Positions 1 through 5,681 of a stretch of DNA of 6,280 nucleotides are shown here, one piece after another (the first letter of the stretch is position 1; each line of letters starts with the position of its first letter). The DNA comes from JAWLBW01 sp041687475 (GTDB taxonomy: Bacteria > J088 > JAWLBW01). Both the position numbers and the translations under genes were made by a program. The stretch spans positions 1-6,280 of the forward strand of contig JAWLBW010000283.1 in NCBI GenBank assembly GCA_041687475.1, written 5' to 3'. A model generated the notes under the pieces. That model did no database searches. It was not told where the DNA came from and saw nothing but the letters and a program-made list of their open reading frames with translations.

Positions 1-28
1 GGGGAAGACCGTGTATTCGGTCTTCCCC
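1..28. terminator. Perfect hairpin at left edge, likely transcription terminator
   Basis: A perfect 10-bp inverted repeat (GGGGAAGACC at 1-10, GGTCTTCCCC at 19-28) encloses an 8-nt loop. On the plus strand it is followed by TTTGTTT, so it could terminate a gene arriving from the left. On the minus strand it lies about 40 nt after the MFS stop codon and could terminate that gene too, but the T-tract needed for that direction would lie outside the window. A bidirectional terminator between convergent genes is the simplest reading. The stem is seen directly; its function is inferred. Confidence 0.6.
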
Positions 29-68
29 TTTGTTTCGCCGGCGCCGTCGTGCAACAGCGAGCGGAACG

Positions 69-1547
69 TCAGTCGCCCGGCCGCAGCAGCGCACGGCCCA
101 CGCGGTGGCGCATCGAGTATGCCAGTAACGGCCGCGTACGACTCGCCAACCGACGGTGAATGGGGGCAACCATGTAGCTGTGCACCGCGTCGAGTCCGCT
201 GATACTGCGCAGCGAACGCCAGGTGCCCAGCGCGCGAACGAGGTCGATGGTCGACCGCGCTTCCGGTTCGGGAATGCCGAAAACCATGCCGGCGGCCATC
301 AACCGCAGGGCGAACGACATGAGAAAGATGATGCGGTAGGAACTCATGTCGAGACTGCCGAAACTGACGTTCCAACCGTCGACCATGCCCAGCAGACCTG
401 CGCCGAGCAACGGCGCGACGCCGCATGCCAGCCCGGTCAGCGAACCGAATGTCGCCAGATACATGGCGTGGTTCTTCTTCGGTGAAATCTTGAGCAGCCA
501 ACTGTACGACGAAAGACTGAGACCTGCCCAGACGGTGCCGCTCAAAGTCTGCACCACGAGCGCCACGGTGCGTATGTTTTCGTGCGGCGTGAAGGCGTAG
601 ATGCCCGGCAGCAGCGCGGCCAGCACCAGCGTCACGATCTGAATGGGACGGCTGCCGAAATGATCGATCAGCGAGCCCCACATGGGCGTCGACACGAAGG
701 CGGCCGCGGTAAGCGAGATCTGAATCAGCCCCACGTAGCGTATGCTCATCTCGCCTTCCTGCAGAAAGAAGAAGACGAAAAACGGCGAGGCGATGTGTAC
801 CGCGCCCATGAACAACAGGTTGAACGTCGAAAAGCGGCGGAACACGGGCTGTTTCAGGCATTCACCGACTGCCTTGAAGAAACCTGCCGTAACGGTGGGT
901 TCGGCCACGACCGGTTCCTTGCCCGCCTTGAGCACCGCGCGCGAGCCCAGCAATCCGAGTACGTTGGCCACGACGAACAGAATCAGATAGCCGCCCAGAC
1001 CGGTGGCGCCGCCGTCCTGCAGGCCCGCGGCCCAGGCGCCGAAGGCCGTCACGACAATGGTGGCCAGGCTGGCAAGGTGGTTGCGGGCGCCGAAGAACGA
1101 GCCGCGCACTTCTTCGTCGACGCTGTGGCTGAGCCAGCTCATCCACGCCACATGACCCAGATGATGCAGTAACGCCGACAGCCCCGTAACGGCCAGAAAC
1201 GCATACAGCAACCACTGCGGGTGGTGCGGCATGAGCCAGTACGCGAGCGGAACGATGGCCAGAAAGACGAGGCGGCTGCCTGTGTAGCCCAGGCGTGCAA
1301 TCGACCGCCGCGAGGCGCCGCGCACGTCGACGAGATACGCGCCCACGAGCTGTGCCGCGGTCGCGAGAAAGGGAAGCGACGCAAGCACACCCTGTGCAAG
1401 GGTGCCTGCGTTGAGCTTCACGGCGAAACCGGCCAGAAATGGACCGGTGATTACAGCCATCCAGGCGGCAACGAACCCCGCTTCGGAAAGCGCGGCACGG
1501 TACACCTGAACGGGCATGTTGCGGTTGCAACTACCGTTCACGTTCAT
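69..1547 (-). CDS. Major facilitator superfamily (MFS) transporter
   Basis: This 492-residue inner-membrane protein has about 12 hydrophobic helices between residues 20 and 425, in two halves split by a polar loop near 205-240. MFS loop motifs are visible. A degenerate motif A lies at 69-83 (GAYLVDVRGASRRSI), and a clear one at 289-301 (G291, D295, G298, R300, P301) sits between helices 8 and 9. A segment at 135-160 (WMSWLS...RGSFFGARN) is common in bacterial MFS proteins of unknown substrate. It should be a proton-linked or other secondary transporter; the substrate cannot be read from the sequence. Residues 430-492 form an extra cytoplasmic tail rich in Arg, which is unusual. The start is the ATG at 1547. 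The frame stays open for 39 codons upstream but offers no ATG, GTG or TTG. No Shine-Dalgarno sequence is evident, and a second ATG at residue 11 (1517) is possible. The gene stands alone, about 550 bp beyond the hydrolase stop. Confidence 0.9.
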   Translation of the reverse strand: MNVNGSCNRNMPVQVYRAALSEAGFVAAWMAVITGPFLAGFAVKLNAGTLAQGVLASLPFLATAAQLVGAYLVDVRGASRRSIARLGYTGSRLVFLAIVPLAYWLMPHHPQWLLYAFLAVTGLSALLHHLGHVAWMSWLSHSVDEEVRGSFFGARNHLASLATIVVTAFGAWAAGLQDGGATGLGGYLILFVVANVLGLLGSRAVLKAGKEPVVAEPTVTAGFFKAVGECLKQPVFRRFSTFNLLFMGAVHIASPFFVFFFLQEGEMSIRYVGLIQISLTAAAFVSTPMWGSLIDHFGSRPIQIVTLVLAALLPGIYAFTPHENIRTVALVVQTLSGTVWAGLSLSSYSWLLKISPKKNHAMYLATFGSLTGLACGVAPLLGAGLLGMVDGWNVSFGSLDMSSYRIIFLMSFALRLMAAGMVFGIPEPEARSTIDLVRALGTWRSLRSISGLDAVHSYMVAPIHRRLASRTRPLLAYSMRHRVGRALLRPGD

Positions 1548-1609
1548 AAATTGTCGTGGTGTTCCCCGGTGCGGAAAGACTGCGGAGAAGCGGGTGAGTA
1601 CCCTGATAT

Positions 1610-1630
1610 CGCCTTCGCCGGTGGAAGGCG
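1610..1630. other. Small hairpin in the MFS gene leader
   Basis: Perfect 7-bp arms CGCCTTC (1610-1616) and GAAGGCG (1624-1630) enclose a 7-nt loop. A second small palindrome, GCGGA-T-TCCGC, follows at 1628-1638 and overlaps the first, so the two could form alternative structures. The site lies 63-91 nt upstream of the transporter start. Neither orientation is followed by a T-tract, so it is not a standard terminator. Its function is unknown and it may be chance in GC-rich DNA. Confidence 0.25.
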
Positions 1631-1869
1631 GATTCCGCTTACACGGGTAAGAACAGTCCCTTAATCATCCCCAAGGTTTGGTCGCAGGGCGACATGCGGT
1701 TCCATGGAAGTGGGCGAAGGTAACGCCGTGTCTTCTCATGTGTTCCGCCAACGAAAACCAGTCTATCAGGATCGGGCGTTGAGATTCCAATCCTCCCCTG
1801 AAGCCGCTGTGGGGCGATACCGTGCGCGTACGGCACGCTCTCGAGCCGGAGTCGAGAAAACATCAAAAA

Positions 1870-1884
1870 TGAATGACCCATTCA
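1870..1884. promoter_or_regulatory. Palindromic site 1, TetR-like operator candidate
   Basis: TGAATG-ACC-CATTCA is a perfect palindrome with 6-bp arms and a 3-bp centre, in an A/T-rich context (AAAAA before, CTATT after). It matches the site at 1934-1948 at 14 of 15 bases, which argues for selection rather than chance. TetR-family repressors often bind sites of this size and symmetry; the B. subtilis FadR operator half-site TGAATGA is similar but has wider spacing. No regulator gene lies in the window. The nearest gene reading away from it is the MFS transporter, 323 bp away. The role is inferred. Confidence 0.45.
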
Positions 1885-1993
1885 CTATTCTGGAGCGTTT
1901 GAGAGCCCCGATGCGAAAATCGGTCTGCAAAAGTGAATGACCCGTTCATTATTGGCAAATCGCCTGCCCGAGGTGGGAATACCGTCTGTAAGC
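1871..1993. repeat. Degenerate tandem repeat of about 64 bp (two units)
   Basis: Unit 1 runs from about 1871 to 1933 and unit 2 from about 1935 to 1993. Both begin GAATGACCC-R-TTCA-Y-TATT and both end with a related block, GTCTGCAAA (1923-1931) and GTCTGTAAG (1984-1992), at offsets of 52 and 49 nt from the unit start. The interior is poorly conserved and needs gaps to align. It may be an old tandem duplication, or simply two operators with a partly shared flank. Confidence 0.35.
1934..1948. promoter_or_regulatory. Palindromic site 2, TetR-like operator candidate
   Basis: TGAATG-ACC-CGTTCA is the same element as the site at 1870-1884 with one base changed, which breaks one arm pair. Flanks are also shared: AAAA precedes both sites by one base, and ATT follows two bases after both. 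The start-to-start distance is 64 bp, close to six turns of B-DNA. That would place two bound dimers on the same face of the helix. Function is inferred from symmetry, duplication and spacing. Confidence 0.45.
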
Positions 1994-2101
1994 TACGCTT
2001 CGGCTCAACAAGGGTGCGGTTCGGGTCTCGGAAGGGATGCGGCTGCCCTCAAGCAGGGCCGAAAACGCCGAAAAAGCCCCCCCCGGCCCAGTCTTCTCAA
2101 C

Positions 2102-2998
2102 TCAACCGACGCGCGCGGCCACGCTGCGAATGGCGGCGGCGATCTCGTCGGGCACTTCTTCCTGCAGAAAATGGCCGGCCTTCGTGCGCGTGACTTCGGC
2201 TTGGGGAAGCGCGCGCTCGGCCCGGCCCAGGACACGCCCGAGTATGGGATCGCGCTCGCCCCAGACCAAAGCCGCAGGACCCCGGAAAGATTCGACGAAG
2301 GTCTGACACTTACCCAGAGGCTCGACCGACGGGTGCTCGAGTGAATCGGGCACCATGCGCGCCAGCGCCAACGGCGCAGCATTCCTGCGGAGACTGCTCA
2401 GGGGAAAACGATAGGCGCGCGCCACCTTGCCCGCGATGCTGCGCTTGTCTCCCTGCACCATGCCCAGGTTGATCTGGGGGAAGGAGAAGAGGCGGAAAGC
2501 CGCGTCGCTGACCAACGGCATCTGGCTGAACCTGTGGAACGGCGTGGGCTTGAACCCCGGCTTCGGAGGACCAAAGACAGTGTTCATCAGTACCAGACCA
2601 GCCGCCCACTCGGGCCTCTCGGCAAGGACCCGCACGCCGATCGGGCCGCCCCAGTCCTGCCCGACGAACACGAAGGGGCCTATGTCGAGCTGTTCGAGCA
2701 ATTTCCGCAACGCCTCGGCGTGGTTGTCGAGCGAGTGCCAGCTGCCCGGGAGCTTGTCGGAAAGCCCCAACCCGAGCAGATCAGGCGCGATGAGTCGCAG
2801 CCCGGCATCGGCCAGCCGGTGCATGACTTTGCGGTAGAGAAACGACCAGGTCGGATTTCCGTGCAGGAGAAGAACGGGCAGCCCCTCGCCATGTTCCATG
2901 ACGTGCATGGCGCGTCCGCCGACATCGACGGCGTAGCGTCGAAAGGGCACCATTTCTTCAAGCCACGCGGGCAGTCGGGGGGCAGGCAGTCTGTTCAT
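2102..2998 (-). CDS. Haloalkane dehalogenase-family alpha/beta hydrolase (HLD-III / OleB-like)
   Basis: A 298-residue alpha/beta-hydrolase, the usual length for haloalkane dehalogenases, with no signal peptide and so cytoplasmic. Counting from the ATG at 2998, visible features are HGNPTW with Asn48 (oxyanion/halide ligand), the nucleophile elbow GQDWGG with Asp115 and Trp116, a cap region at roughly 140-220, WGERDPILG with Asp250 as likely catalytic acid, and AGHF with His276. The Asp-His-Asp triad with an Asn+Trp halide pair is the subfamily III pattern; HLD-I uses Trp+Trp and HLD-II uses Glu as the acid. Known chemistry is attack of Asp on a C-halogen carbon to give an alcohol and halide. 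OleB relatives instead decarboxylate beta-lactones in olefin biosynthesis. No OleA, OleC or OleD lies nearby, so the substrate is open. A GTG two codons upstream (3004) is in frame, but the AGG at 3007-3009 is well placed only for the ATG. The gene stands alone between two non-coding gaps. Confidence 0.88.
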   Translation of the reverse strand: MNRLPAPRLPAWLEEMVPFRRYAVDVGGRAMHVMEHGEGLPVLLLHGNPTWSFLYRKVMHRLADAGLRLIAPDLLGLGLSDKLPGSWHSLDNHAEALRKLLEQLDIGPFVFVGQDWGGPIGVRVLAERPEWAAGLVLMNTVFGPPKPGFKPTPFHRFSQMPLVSDAAFRLFSFPQINLGMVQGDKRSIAGKVARAYRFPLSSLRRNAAPLALARMVPDSLEHPSVEPLGKCQTFVESFRGPAALVWGERDPILGRVLGRAERALPQAEVTRTKAGHFLQEEVPDEIAAAIRSVAARVG

Positions 2999-3006
2999 GG
3001 ACACAG

Positions 3007-3010
3007 CCTA
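3007..3010 (-). promoter_or_regulatory. Ribosome binding site deciding the hydrolase start
   Basis: The minus strand reads TAGG-CTGTGTCC-ATG. The AGG core lies 8 nt before the ATG at 2998 but only 2 nt before the alternative GTG at 3004. Spacing therefore favours the ATG. The match to the anti-Shine-Dalgarno sequence is short, so this is moderate evidence. Confidence 0.5.
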
Positions 3011-3035
3011 GCACGGTTACCGGGGGTACGTCGAC

Positions 3036-3057
3036 GGGGAGGGACGGTGGGACAGGG
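3036..3057 (+). other. G-quadruplex-type motif in the hydrolase leader (template strand)
   Basis: The plus strand carries four G-runs of at least three: 3036-3039, 3041-3043, 3049-3051 and 3055-3057. The loops are 1, 5 and 3 nt, which meets the usual G3+N1-7 rule. A further GGGGG lies at 3022-3026. The motif sits 38-59 nt upstream of the hydrolase ATG on the template strand for that gene. The hydrolase leader RNA would therefore be C-rich and G-poor. Folding is not shown. Confidence 0.4.
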
Positions 3058-3125
3058 TGACCGCCAGATGGGGAGAGCGTGAGAATGGGCGAAGGGGAGA
3101 GGAGCGATGGCGAAGCGAAAGACTT

Positions 3126-3169
3126 AAAAATCGAGGAATTGCCGTACGGGGTACGCACGGCAATTCCTC
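3126..3169 (-). terminator. Rho-independent terminator of the caspase gene
   Basis: A perfect 13-bp inverted repeat (3133-3145 with 3157-3169, GAGGAATTGCCGT and its complement) encloses an 11-nt loop. On the minus strand it is followed within two bases by TTTTT (3126-3130). It begins 31 nt after the caspase stop codon. On the plus strand no T-run follows, so it acts in one direction. It separates the caspase unit from the hydrolase gene, which should have its own promoter between here and 2998. Confidence 0.9.
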
Positions 3170-3200
3170 CGATGTTGAGGATTAAGGATTGCGGATTCCG

Positions 3201-5681
3201 TCAGATCCGAACGCCGACAGTGAAGCCCGGCCACAGCTTGAGGCGCGTGCTGCGATCCTGCCAGACCTCGCGCTGGGGAAGAATCGACTGCTCCTCGTCG
3301 CGGAATTCGTCGCCGGCAAACGAGAAGTAGGCATTGAAGGTGGGGCCGGCGAAAACCGAGAAGCGTTCGAGCGGCTCCCATACGAGCGTCAGCCTTGCGG
3401 TCGTCAGCATGTTGTTCGACTTCCACGAGCCGCCGTAGTGCTCCGATGCGCCGAGTACGTCGAGGTTCACGGCGAACGAATCTTCGATCGGAAGGTGGCC
3501 GCCGATGCCGTACCCGAGGGCCCATCGATCTTTTCCGTCGGTCGGCTGAAGACCCGCCCAGATTACGTTGTACACGTACTTCGTGCCGAGGCGTACCCCG
3601 GCATTGGCCGCGTGCACGTCGCTCGTCCACAAGTCGAAGCGAACGGGGGTCTGGCGGTCGATGCTGATGAGCCCGATGGGAACGCCGGTGATCTCGTCGG
3701 CGTAGTTGATGAGGCCGATCTGCATGCCTTCGACCTTTCCGGCTACGTTGACGATGCCCAATTGCACGCCGTCGATTTCGGCGGCGTGGTTGAAGCCCGC
3801 CGCCGCCTGAACACCGGTAAGACGATCGGCCACGTTCCCGCCTGCCGCGGCCTGCAGGCCCGCCGACTCGCCGGCCGGGGCAATGTTGGCGCCGACGGCG
3901 CTCTGTAAACCGTGAAAACCTTCAACGGCCAGGTTCATGCCTACGGCGCCCTGCAGCCCCGAGACTTCACCGCCGGCAACGTTGGCGCCGACGGCCAACT
4001 GGGCGTACCGCAGATCGCCTTCGGCAATGTTTACGCCGACAGCCAGCTGTCCGGCGCGCACGTCCAAGCGTGAGAGGTTGAAACCGACCGATGCCTGGAG
4101 ACCGGCATACGATTGTCGGGTGGCGTCGGTAACTTCGTATTCGCCCACGCCGGCCAGGTTTCCGCCGACGGAGAGCTGGGCGCCGTTTACCGCTCCGGCG
4201 GTGTTGACGCCGACCGTCGCCTGCGCACCCGTAACGTCTCCCCCCGCAGAGTTGAGGCCGACCGAACCCTGAAAACCGCGAAGATCGCCGCGGGCGGCGT
4301 TGAAGCCGACCGCAAGCTGCGTACCGTAAACGTCGCCGCGGTCGCCGCCGTCGCTCCAGAAGCCCTTGCCGGCGAAGTTGCCGCCGATGGCCAGCTGGGC
4401 GCCCGTTACAACCTCGCTGCGCGAATTGAGACCCCAGCCCATTTCAACGCCGTGCAGCCGTGCCCCATGACCGGCAAGCAGGTTGATGGAAACGTTGTTG
4501 ATGACGTCGTCGCCCTCGACCCCTTCGGTACTGACGGTCGGCAGCACCGAGATACTGAAGGGAATGGTGCGGTATTTCTTCGTCTCGTCGGTCGGCTTGC
4601 CGGGGCTCGCATCGGCGCCGCGCCAGGCCGTGGCCTCGAGGCTGGTCGCGCGGAAGTCGGTAGCGGTTACGTTGGTGCGCTTGCCTTCATCCAGGGTGAC
4701 ACGGCTCTCGAAGGCGCCGGCCTCACGCTGGAGAAACAGACGATAGGTTCCGGGGGGAAGGCTGAGCTCCATCGGCCGGCCGCCATACTTACGGATTTCC
4801 GAGACCAGCACGTCGCGGCTGTCGCGCACGAAGATACGTCCGTCAATGTCGTCGGAAAACACCAGACCGGCCGTGCCCTTACGCAGTTCGGTCAGCACGA
4901 GATCGCCGGCGCCCGAAAGGTTGATGTCGTAGGCCGCATGCTGGGCGCCGCCCCGTGTGCCTTCGGTACGCGCCAGGGTTTCGTGAAAGGCGTATTGATA
5001 AGCCTCGTTCAGGGTAACCCGGCCGTCGCGGCTGAAGTCGGCGGCGCCGCGCAGACCGCTTACGAGGTAGTGGGTGAAGAACGAGGCCTGAATGCGATCC
5101 GACTCCTGGGCTACCTCGTCGGCCGAGCTCGAGGTAAGAATGGCGTGCCCCTTCACGTCCGACGAGGTATCGACCAGAAAGGGAGCCATTACACGACCGC
5201 CCTTCACGCGTGTCAGCGAGCCCGAGGCGCATGAATCGAGAATGGCGATGCGCACGTCGGCCGGAAGGTCGGCCAGGGTGCTGCGCAGCTCCTTCCACCC
5301 GAACAGTTCTTGTCCGAGCAATAGGCCTGTTTCATCGGAATGGCCCGAGTAGTACATGAGCACTTCGACGCGGCTCCGGCTCTTCTCGTGGTCGACCTTT
5401 GCGGCAAGCCGCGCAATGGCCTGGTTCAGCGAGTTCCGGTCGGCCCCCAGCAGCAGAAGCGTGTCGTCGGCGTGAATGCCGCCCAGCTCCTGCAGCACCT
5501 TGGCGACCGACGCGGCGTCGCTGTGGGCGTATCGCAGGGTCGCGCGTCCGTCGCCGCCTTCGTTCGAGGCCGCAATGAGGGCGAAACGTCGGGTCGGGGG
5601 TGTTTCCTTCGCCGTAGCAGTCGATACGAAAGGCGCGGCCAGGCAGAAAAGCAGGGCAATGGCGATGAGTCGGGTAATCAT
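3201..5681 (-). CDS. Exported caspase-like (C14) protease fused to surface repeats and a beta-barrel-like C-terminus
   Basis: A multidomain protein of 826 residues. Residues 1-24 form a Sec signal peptide (short basic start, hydrophobic core, likely cut after ATA). Residues 31-265 are a C14 caspase fold with the catalytic dyad intact: His114 in YYSGH and Cys151 in DSCASGSLTRVKGG. An EF-hand-like loop at 215-226 (D215, S217, D219, G220, E226) lies late in this domain. Residues 270-345 form a beta domain with LPPGTYRLFL, resembling PEGA-type modules. Residues 411-676 hold 16 copies of a G-x-Q-x-x-V-G-x-N repeat, like LA_2272-type surface repeats. Residues 681-826 alternate polar and hydrophobic/aromatic residues as in an outer-membrane barrel. 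The predicted activity is cysteine endopeptidase cleavage in the periplasm or at the surface; the target is unknown. The start ATG overlaps the upstream stop as ATGA, and TAAGG lies 7 nt before it. Translation is thus probably coupled to the DUF4384-like gene. The domain reading is firm for the caspase and repeats, weaker for the PEGA-like part and barrel. Confidence 0.9.
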   Translation of the reverse strand: MITRLIAIALLFCLAAPFVSTATAKETPPTRRFALIAASNEGGDGRATLRYAHSDAASVAKVLQELGGIHADDTLLLLGADRNSLNQAIARLAAKVDHEKSRSRVEVLMYYSGHSDETGLLLGQELFGWKELRSTLADLPADVRIAILDSCASGSLTRVKGGRVMAPFLVDTSSDVKGHAILTSSSADEVAQESDRIQASFFTHYLVSGLRGAADFSRDGRVTLNEAYQYAFHETLARTEGTRGGAQHAAYDINLSGAGDLVLTELRKGTAGLVFSDDIDGRIFVRDSRDVLVSEIRKYGGRPMELSLPPGTYRLFLQREAGAFESRVTLDEGKRTNVTATDFRATSLEATAWRGADASPGKPTDETKKYRTIPFSISVLPTVSTEGVEGDDVINNVSINLLAGHGARLHGVEMGWGLNSRSEVVTGAQLAIGGNFAGKGFWSDGGDRGDVYGTQLAVGFNAARGDLRGFQGSVGLNSAGGDVTGAQATVGVNTAGAVNGAQLSVGGNLAGVGEYEVTDATRQSYAGLQASVGFNLSRLDVRAGQLAVGVNIAEGDLRYAQLAVGANVAGGEVSGLQGAVGMNLAVEGFHGLQSAVGANIAPAGESAGLQAAAGGNVADRLTGVQAAAGFNHAAEIDGVQLGIVNVAGKVEGMQIGLINYADEITGVPIGLISIDRQTPVRFDLWTSDVHAANAGVRLGTKYVYNVIWAGLQPTDGKDRWALGYGIGGHLPIEDSFAVNLDVLGASEHYGGSWKSNNMLTTARLTLVWEPLERFSVFAGPTFNAYFSFAGDEFRDEEQSILPQREVWQDRSTRLKLWPGFTVGVRI
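3654..4451 (-). repeat. Coding repeat array: 16 units, about 48 bp (16 residues) each
   Basis: This is the DNA encoding residues 411-676 of the caspase fusion. Nine-residue cores start at residues 411, 427, 453, 469, 485, 500, 527, 543, 559, 575, 591, 608, 623, 638, 652 and 666. Most steps are 14-17 residues. Two steps are longer (26 and 27 residues), where extra loops (441-450 and 512-524) interrupt the series. The core is G-x-Q-(L/A/G)-x-(V/A)-G-x-N, and the last three units drift toward GMQIGLIN. The DNA is visibly repetitive (GCCGACGGCCAGCTGGGC-like blocks on the plus strand), so copy number could change by recombination. It is coding, not a CRISPR or intergenic repeat. Confidence 0.85.

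Larger units (their letters stand above)
1548..2101. other. Gene-free intergenic region of 554 bp
   Basis: I find no convincing gene here. The open frames on both strands have low-complexity or Arg/Pro-rich translations, no recognisable domain and no good ribosome binding site. The gap contains two matching palindromes (1870-1884 and 1934-1948), small hairpins (for example 1610-1630, and 2045-2059 with 5-bp arms) and a run of eight C at 2077-2084 just after the hydrolase stop. I cannot place a convincing -35/-10 promoter for the transporter. The A/T-rich stretch around 1861-1960 stands out from its GC-rich surroundings and is the likeliest place for control signals. Confidence 0.6.

Noticed and set aside
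582..1172. Plus-strand open frame opposite the MFS gene
   Set aside because: The translation is rich in Arg, Gln, His and Glu with no domain, while the minus strand encodes a convincing 12-helix transporter.
862..1530. Second minus-strand frame overlapping the MFS gene
   Set aside because: The translation is Arg/Gly/Cys-rich with no helices or motifs, and the in-register MFS frame explains the DNA.
1639..1881. Small minus-strand open frame of 80 codons in the intergenic gap
   Set aside because: It starts inside the first palindrome, lacks a ribosome binding site and resembles no protein family. I treat it as chance.
2077..2084. Run of eight C as a phase-variation tract
   Set aside because: It lies 18-25 nt beyond the hydrolase stop codon and outside any gene, so slippage would not change a reading frame. 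No promoter is visible around it.
2056..2089. GGGCCG/CGGCCC inverted repeat as hydrolase terminator
   Set aside because: The stem is only 6 bp with a 22-nt loop, and no T-run follows it on the minus strand. It is too weak to call.
1937..2344. Plus-strand open frames starting in the second palindrome and running into the hydrolase 3' end
   Set aside because: They overlap a well-supported minus-strand gene, and their translations are basic low-complexity sequence.
3654..4451. CRISPR-like regular repeats at about 48-bp spacing
   Set aside because: The repeats are in frame, encode a conserved protein motif and have no unrelated spacers.
4113..5234. Long plus-strand open frame (373 codons) opposite the caspase gene
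   Set aside because: It is antisense to a gene with clear domains. Its translation mirrors the repeat DNA and has no recognisable fold. Long antisense frames are expected in GC-rich coding DNA.
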